Of a stretch of 9,026 nucleotides of DNA, positions 5,221 through 9,026 are shown piece after piece. The stretch covers positions 1-9,026 of the forward strand of contig LJCR01000055.1 of NCBI GenBank assembly GCA_001399705.1. Direction: 5' to 3'. Numbering within the stretch: the stretch's first letter is position 1; each line of letters starts with the position of its first letter. A program made the translations under genes and the position numbers. Under the pieces are notes generated by a model. The model had not been told where the DNA came from and did not search any database. It was given only the letters and a program-made list of their open reading frames with translations. Origin of the DNA: Kouleothrix aurantiaca (lineage in GTDB: Bacteria; Chloroflexota; Chloroflexia; Chloroflexales; Roseiflexaceae).

Positions 5221-5727
5221 CTATGCGCCGAAGCTTTTCTGCTGCGCCGCGCCTGCAAGCGGCACAACAGCGTCCTGCGCAATCAGCGCGGGCATGCGGT
5301 CGTGGCCAGTGAGCGCGCGGTACTCAGGGGTGGGCGGAAGGGTGAGCATGTAGACGCGCGCCTGGTCGCCGCGCCTGACGAGAAAGCCGCGAATGCCGTG
5401 CTCGATGCCAAACCAGACCTTTTTCTCCACGCCTTGCAGCGCAGGAATGACGACCTCGCGCGGGCGCAGGTAGTTCCACTTGCCGGCTTCCAGACTTTCG
5501 ATGCGCAGCCAGCCGGTCTTCGGCAGTTTGAGGCTGTCGTCGCGGTTGCCCCAATCGAAGATCTTTAGCTCGCCGTCGACAACTGCGGGCAGGATTGGGC
5601 GCGCGCCCCAGAACACGCTCTCGACCACGCCGCTGCTGCGCGCCTGATCGAGCTGCGCCGGGCTGATCATCTCAGCCAGCGCGGGCTCAAGCGTTTCGTC
5701 GTACTTGAAGCGAATACCACCGCACAT
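5221..5727 (-). CDS. Short SRAP (HMCES/YedK)-like SOS response-associated protein
   Basis: SRAP proteins expose a catalytic Cys2 after Met removal and crosslink to abasic sites in single-stranded DNA, shielding replication intermediates. This 168-aa protein begins MCGG, with Cys2 in the expected position. It has WGARPILP (40-47) resembling the WG..P segment and WGNR (59-62) near the place of the NARxE strand. Near the C-terminus, VYMLTLPPTPEYRALTGHDRMPALI (125-149) contains the HDRMP motif with the family's active-site His (H142). It is shorter than YedK (about 220 aa) and lacks a clear GFYEW segment; GIEHGIRGFLV (107-117) may be its counterpart. It is therefore a divergent SRAP member and may be partly altered in function. 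A strong AAAGGAGG (minus, 5733-5740) sits 5 nt before the ATG. It is divergent from dnaE, fitting a replication/repair context. Confidence 0.78.
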   Translation of the reverse strand: MCGGIRFKYDETLEPALAEMISPAQLDQARSSGVVESVFWGARPILPAVVDGELKIFDWGNRDDSLKLPKTGWLRIESLEAGKWNYLRPREVVIPALQGVEKKVWFGIEHGIRGFLVRRGDQARVYMLTLPPTPEYRALTGHDRMPALIAQDAVVPLAGAAQQKSFGA

Positions 5728-5800
5728 CGTAGCCTCCTTTGCGCAAATCGCACTCTTTTAAAGAAGCGAGCAAGCGCTGTGCCATGCGCGGGAGCAGCCG

Positions 5801-5849
5801 GCAGGAGGCAGGCAGCAGGCAGCAGGAGGCAGGAGGCAGGAGGCGGCAT
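5801..5849. repeat. Seven tandem GCAGGAG-type heptads
   Basis: Seven consecutive 7-mers: four are GCAGGAG (5801, 5822, 5829, 5836), two are GCAGGCA (5808, 5815), and the last is degenerate (GCGGCAT, 5843). All units keep exact 7-nt register. The block is purine-rich on the plus strand. Confidence 0.85.
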
Positions 5850-5854
5850 TAGAA

Positions 5855-5875
5855 CAACCTGCAACGTGCAACCTG
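5855..5875. repeat. Three tandem CAACCTG-type heptads
   Basis: CAACCTG (5855-5861), CAACGTG (5862-5868) and CAACCTG (5869-5875) are in perfect register, starting 5 nt after the preceding GCAGGAG block but with unrelated sequence. Confidence 0.75.
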
Positions 5876-5892
5876 TAAACATTCAACTCTCT

Positions 5893-5917
5893 GCGCTCTT
5901 TGCGCTCTTTGCGGTTT
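5893..5917. repeat. GCGCTCTTT nonamer repeat, about 2.8 units
   Basis: GCGCTCTTT at 5893-5901 and again at 5902-5910, followed by a degenerate partial third unit (GCGGTTT, 5911-5917). This block has a 9-nt rather than 7-nt period. Confidence 0.65.
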
Positions 5918-5970
5918 ATTTGCCGGCAGACGCTTTTGATAGCTGAAAAGGTTCAGAACGGCAAAACTAT

Positions 5971-6005
5971 TCTGATTTCTGACTCCTGAAACCTGACTCC
6001 TGACA
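5971..6005. repeat. Five tandem CCTGACT-type heptads
   Basis: TCTGATT, TCTGACT, CCTGAAA, CCTGACT and CCTGACA occupy 5971-6005 in exact 7-nt register, all sharing the core yCTGA. The block ends 13 nt before the DnaA-box cluster. GGTTCAG (5950-5956) is a loose complement of a unit, suggesting an eroded inverted copy. Confidence 0.8.
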
Positions 6006-6018
6006 TAGAACAAAAATT

Positions 6019-6080
6019 TCATCCACATTATACACAGGTTATCCCCAAGAATGGCTTACACTATTCACCGTTTATCCACC
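6019..6080 (+). promoter_or_regulatory. Cluster of DnaA-box-like 9-mers upstream of dnaE
   Basis: Five same-strand sites resemble the bacterial DnaA box TTATCCACA. They are TCATCCACA (6019-6027), TTATACACA (6028-6036, fits the relaxed TTWTNCACA consensus), TTATCCCCA (6039-6047), CTATTCACC (6061-6069, weakest) and TTATCCACC (6072-6080). Start positions 6028, 6039, 6061 and 6072 are multiples of 11 bp apart, placing the sites on one face of the helix. The last site spans about -43 to -35 of the predicted dnaE promoter. DnaA control of dnaE transcription is the simplest reading; a replication origin element is the alternative. Confidence 0.6.
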
Positions 6081-6099
6081 ACAGGAAATCGCATGACTG

Positions 6100-6108
6100 T
6101 GCTATAAT
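6100..6108 (+). promoter_or_regulatory. Extended -10 promoter of dnaE
   Basis: TGC plus a perfect TATAAT (TATAAT at 6103-6108) forms a consensus extended -10 element. There is no good -35 box; the expected region is occupied by a DnaA-like box (6072-6080). Predicted start is near 6115, giving a leader of about 190 nt. Confidence 0.62.
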
Positions 6109-6164
6109 GCAAAGCAGCCGTTCCATCAGAAATAAAACGCTGCTGCATTATGTTCATACAATGC
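6106..6164. promoter_or_regulatory. Overlapping dyads at the dnaE promoter start region
   Basis: AATGCA (6106-6111) and GCAGC (6114-6118) are complementary to TGCATT (6144-6149) and GCTGC (6139-6143), with a 2-nt bulge. GCATT (6145-6149) can alternatively pair with AATGC (6160-6164). Because the left arm overlaps the -10 hexamer, the first dyad is more likely a DNA-level operator than a transcript hairpin. A second TACAAT hexamer (6157-6162) lies within it. Confidence 0.3.
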
Positions 6165-6304
6165 GGAAAATAGCGAGATTTGCTGACACAACTGCTATGC
6201 GCGTGCATGGCTTTGCGGCATGATAAGACTCTTTGCCCGGGCCGGCGTTTTTGCGAAGTGTAAATAATTTTTTGCTGCGGCGGCCTGCATTGTTCGGAGC
6301 CAGC

Positions 6305-9026
6305 ATGAGCGATTTCACCCATCTCCACGTCCATTCGGAATACAGCCTGCTCGACGGCTACGCTACCACCAAAGGCATTGTGGAGCGGGCGGCCGAGCTT
6401 GGAATGGACAGCATTGCGCTGACCGACCACGGTGTGATGTATGGCGCGATGGACTTCTACGCCGCCGCGAAAAAGGTTGGCATCAAGCCGATCATTGGCG
6501 TAGAAGCGTACATGGCGCCCGGCTCGGCGAAAGACCCGATGGTCAAGGGCGGCAAGAACTACTTCCACATGCTGCTGCTGGCGCAGAACGAAGTTGGCTA
6601 CGCCAACCTGGTCAAGCTCACCTCGCGCGCGCACCTCGACGGCATGGGCCGTGGCGTGTTCGCCCGCCCGCGCATCGACCGCGCGATGCTGGAGAAATAC
6701 CACGAGGGCGTGATCGCCACCTCGTCGTGCATTGCCGGCGAGGTGATTCAGCACCTGACCGTGCAGCAGAAAAAGGAAGCGCGCGAAGCGGCGGCCTGGT
6801 ACCGCGACCTGTTCGGCCCCGACAACTACTACCTGGAATTGCAGCTTCACGGCAATACGCCCGAGCTGGAGCCGATCAACGACGAGCTGGTGCGCATCGG
6901 CAAGGAGCTGGGCATCCCGCTGGTGGCGACCAACGACACGCACTTTGTGCGGCGCGAAGACCTTGAGGCACAGAAGCATGTCATGGCCATGGGCTTCAAC
7001 CTGACCATGAAGGATTTCTGCACCAAAAACTACCAGATGGACGACAGCTACCACATCATGTCGGGCGATGAGATGTGGCAGCTCTTCAAGCGCTACGGCA
7101 CCACGCCGCTGGAAAACACCCGCCGCATCGCCGATATGTGCCACCTGAAGATGGACTTCGGGCGCGTGCAGCTGCCGACGCTGAACTTCATCCCCGAAGG
7201 GCACGACGCCGCTTCGTACCTGAAATTTGTGTGCGAAGAAGGTTTGATGAAGCGCACCGGCGGCAGCCCGACCGAAGAATACGTGCGCCGGCTCGACTAC
7301 GAGCTGGATGTGATCAACGCCACCGGCTTCCCCGACTACATGCTGATCGTGTGGGACTATGTGAAGTTTGCCCGCACGAACGGCATCCCGGCCCTGCCGC
7401 GTGGCTCGGCCGGCGCGTCGCTGGTGCTGTACTGCCTGTATATCACCGACGTCGACCCGATTAAGAACAAGCTGCTGTTCGAGCGCTTCCTGTCGCGCGA
7501 GCGCCTTGAGATGCCCGACATCGACACCGACTTCGCCGACTCGCGGCGCGGTGAGATTCTGGACTATATTGCCAGCACCTACGGCCGCGAGAATGTCGCG
7601 CAGATCATCACCTACGGCACGCTGGGCGCGAAAGCGGCGCTGCGCGACATGGCGCGCGTGCTCGACATCCCGCTCAGCGAGGTTGATCGCGTCGCCAAGC
7701 TCATCCCCTCGCTGCCGGTTGGCACCACGATCGCGCAGGCGCTGGAGCGCGTGCCCGAGCTGAAGCAGATCTACGACGGCAACCCCGAGCTGCACAACCT
7801 GATCGACTGGGCGCGCAAGGTCGAAGGCCGCATGAAGAGCGTGGGCACGCACGCCTGTGGCGTGGTGGTGAGCCGCAACCCGCTCGACGAAATGGTGCCG
7901 CTGCAGCGCACATCCAAGGACGAAAACGCCGTAATGGCGGCGTTTGAAGGCCCGACGCTGGCCAAGATGGGCCTGCTGAAAATGGATATCCTGGGCCTCG
8001 CCAACCTCTCGATCGTGGCCGAGGCGCTGAAATACATTCAGCAGACCACCGGCCAGAAGCTGGAGCTGGCCGACATCCCTCTGGAAGACCGCAAGACCTT
8101 TGAAAGTTTGGGGCGCGGCGAAACCACCAACGTCTTCCAGCTGGAAAGCGCGGGTATGACCCGCTACCTGATGCAGCTGCGCCCGACCCGCGTCGACGAC
8201 CTGTACGCCATGGTCGCGCTGTACCGCCCGGGCCCGCTCGAACAGATCCCGGTCTACATTCAGAACAAAAACAACCCGCACAACATCAAATACCTGCACC
8301 CGATCCTCAAGCCCATCCTGGAAGACACCTACGGCGTGATCGTCTACCAGGAGCAGATCATGCAGCTGCTCCAGACGATTGCCGGCTACACGCTTGGCGA
8401 AGCGTATATCGTCATCAAGGCCATCAGCAAGAAGAACAAAGAGCTGATGGGCGAGAACGAGATCCGCTTCAAGGAAGGCTGTGGCAAAAAGGGCATCAGC
8501 CAGGAGATCGCCACGCAGCTGTGGGAGCTGATCCTGCCCTTCGCCGGCTACTCGTTCAACCGCCCGCACGCAACACTGTACGGCCTGCTTTCGTACCAGA
8601 CTGCCTGGCTCAAAACCAACCACCCAACCGAGTATATGGCGGCGGTGCTCACGGCTGCGGCCGGCGAGATCGAAGAAGTGGCCAAGAGCGTGGCCGAGTG
8701 CGGCCGGCTGGGCGTGGCAGTGCTGCCGGCCGACGTGAACCGCAGCAGCGAGGGCTTCACCATCGAGCGCTTGCCCGACGGCCAGCTGGCCGATTTCTCG
8801 AATCGCCTCGGTGTTCGCTTCGGCCTTTCGGCCATTCGCAACGTGGGCAGCGGCCCCGTACACGCCGTGATTGGCACGCGCGAGAGTGGCGGCATGTTCA
8901 AGAGCCTGGAAGATTTCTGCGACCGGGTCGACCGCGCGGCGCTGAACAAGCGCGTGCTGGAAAGCCTGATCAAGTGCGGCGCCATGGACGCCCTGCCCGG
9001 CACGCGCCACCAGAAGCTCCAGATCC
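6305..9026 (+). CDS. dnaE: DNA polymerase III subunit alpha, N-terminal 907 residues (3' end outside window)
   Basis: DnaE is the C-family replicative polymerase. The PHP domain (about 1-270) keeps all nine metal ligands as in Thermus-type DnaE: H8, H10, D17, H42, E67, H88, C142, D211 and H213. It may therefore bind metals and proofread, unlike the degenerate E. coli PHP. The palm has PDIDTDF with catalytic D405 and D407, and the third acidic residue is D631/D632 just before ALYRPGPL. Further on come EDTYGVIVYQEQIMQ and the fingers, then the helix-hairpin-helix region (LSAIRNVGSGPV, later NKRVLESLIKCGAMDAL). The OB-fold and tau-binding tail lie beyond the edge; full length is usually about 1,150-1,200 aa. 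Two usually invariant segments differ: AYIVIKAISKK (700-710) where ADLLRRAMGKK is typical, and FNRPHATLYG (751-760) where FNKSHAAAYG is typical. The start is supported by GGAG at 6296-6299. Confidence 0.95.
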   Translation, partial: MSDFTHLHVHSEYSLLDGYATTKGIVERAAELGMDSIALTDHGVMYGAMDFYAAAKKVGIKPIIGVEAYMAPGSAKDPMVKGGKNYFHMLLLAQNEVGYANLVKLTSRAHLDGMGRGVFARPRIDRAMLEKYHEGVIATSSCIAGEVIQHLTVQQKKEAREAAAWYRDLFGPDNYYLELQLHGNTPELEPINDELVRIGKELGIPLVATNDTHFVRREDLEAQKHVMAMGFNLTMKDFCTKNYQMDDSYHIMSGDEMWQLFKRYGTTPLENTRRIADMCHLKMDFGRVQLPTLNFIPEGHDAASYLKFVCEEGLMKRTGGSPTEEYVRRLDYELDVINATGFPDYMLIVWDYVKFARTNGIPALPRGSAGASLVLYCLYITDVDPIKNKLLFERFLSRERLEMPDIDTDFADSRRGEILDYIASTYGRENVAQIITYGTLGAKAALRDMARVLDIPLSEVDRVAKLIPSLPVGTTIAQALERVPELKQIYDGNPELHNLIDWARKVEGRMKSVGTHACGVVVSRNPLDEMVPLQRTSKDENAVMAAFEGPTLAKMGLLKMDILGLANLSIVAEALKYIQQTTGQKLELADIPLEDRKTFESLGRGETTNVFQLESAGMTRYLMQLRPTRVDDLYAMVALYRPGPLEQIPVYIQNKNNPHNIKYLHPILKPILEDTYGVIVYQEQIMQLLQTIAGYTLGEAYIVIKAISKKNKELMGENEIRFKEGCGKKGISQEIATQLWELILPFAGYSFNRPHATLYGLLSYQTAWLKTNHPTEYMAAVLTAAAGEIEEVAKSVAECGRLGVAVLPADVNRSSEGFTIERLPDGQLADFSNRLGVRFGLSAIRNVGSGPVHAVIGTRESGGMFKSLEDFCDRVDRAALNKRVLESLIKCGAMDALPGTRHQKLQI

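Larger units (their letters stand above)
5728..6304. other. 577-bp divergent spacer between the SRAP-like gene and dnaE
   Basis: No gene is supported. The left part (5728-5800) carries the SRAP ribosome binding site and presumably its promoter, for which I see no convincing hexamers. Then come four short-repeat blocks (5801-5849, 5855-5875, 5893-5917, 5971-6005). A nine-base palindrome, GTTCAGAAC, sits at 5951-5959. DnaA-box-like sites follow (6019-6080), then an extended -10 promoter (6100-6108). A roughly 190-nt dnaE leader closes the spacer. Confidence 0.7.

Noticed and set aside
5951..5959. GTTCAGAAC palindrome as a LexA/SOS box for the SRAP-like gene or dnaE
   Set aside because: It lacks the GAAC-N4-GTTC arrangement of Gram-positive-type boxes and the CTGT-N8-ACAG type, and it lies far from both start codons.
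5801..6005. Repeat blocks as a CRISPR array
   Set aside because: Units are 7-9 nt in direct tandem without spacers, and no cas gene is in the window.
6231..6258. CTTTGC/GCGAAG pairing around a T-run in the dnaE leader as a terminator or attenuator
   Set aside because: The T-run lies inside the loop rather than after the stem, and the stem is only six pairs with one wobble.
6065..9010. A 981-codon open frame on the minus strand opposite dnaE
   Set aside because: It lies entirely antisense to an unmistakable dnaE with intact motifs. Its His/Val/Ala/Gln-rich composition is the usual mirror of GC-rich codon use, and it has no recognisable domain.

Overview
The window is a GC-rich bacterial chromosomal segment. 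I infer a member of the Chloroflexota, class Chloroflexia (the Roseiflexus/Kouleothrix/Herpetosiphon side). The reasons are the mix of housekeeping genes, a class II diterpene-type cyclase, secretion-signal-less HtrA-like proteases, and intergenic spacers filled with short 7-nt periodic repeats. No rRNA or similar phylogenetic marker is present, so this placement is inference only.

Layout. (1) 2-580 (+): C-terminal part of ClpX. (2) 583-665: an inverted heptad-repeat palindrome in the spacer. (3) 675-1412 (+): an OmpR/PhoB-type response regulator, closed by a strong intrinsic terminator (1437-1467). (4) A near-consensus sigma-70 promoter (1513-1541) drives a trypsin-like serine protease with one PDZ domain (1605-2552, +), followed by a long perfect hairpin (2573-2612). 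(5) A 343-bp spacer holds degenerate heptads, an extended -10 promoter and a structured leader with a possible H-type pseudoknot. These precede a small coiled-coil/zinc-ribbon protein (2896-3369, +), which ends in a terminator hairpin (3390-3430). (6) Convergent to it on the minus strand lies a 518-aa class II terpene cyclase with an intact DxDD motif (3461-5017), with a short SRAP-like protein (5221-5727) upstream. (7) A 577-bp divergent spacer (5728-6304) carries four successive short-repeat families, then a cluster of DnaA-box-like 9-mers on an 11-bp phase, then an extended -10 promoter. (8) 6305-9026 (+): dnaE, DNA polymerase III alpha, running off the window end.

How the parts fit. The left half holds protein quality control and signalling genes (ClpX, response regulator, PDZ protease), each apparently with its own terminator or promoter rather than in one operon. 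The right half holds a DNA-damage-associated SRAP-family protein divergent from the replicative polymerase, with a likely DnaA-responsive control region between them. The diterpene cyclase has no class I terpene synthase or prenyltransferase partner inside the window.

Most notable: the phased DnaA-box cluster at the dnaE promoter; the recurrence of unrelated sequence families sharing a 7-nt period in several different spacers; the orphan diterpene cyclase; and the pseudoknot-capable leader. I do not see a CRISPR array, a transposase, a tRNA or rRNA, or a phage module.
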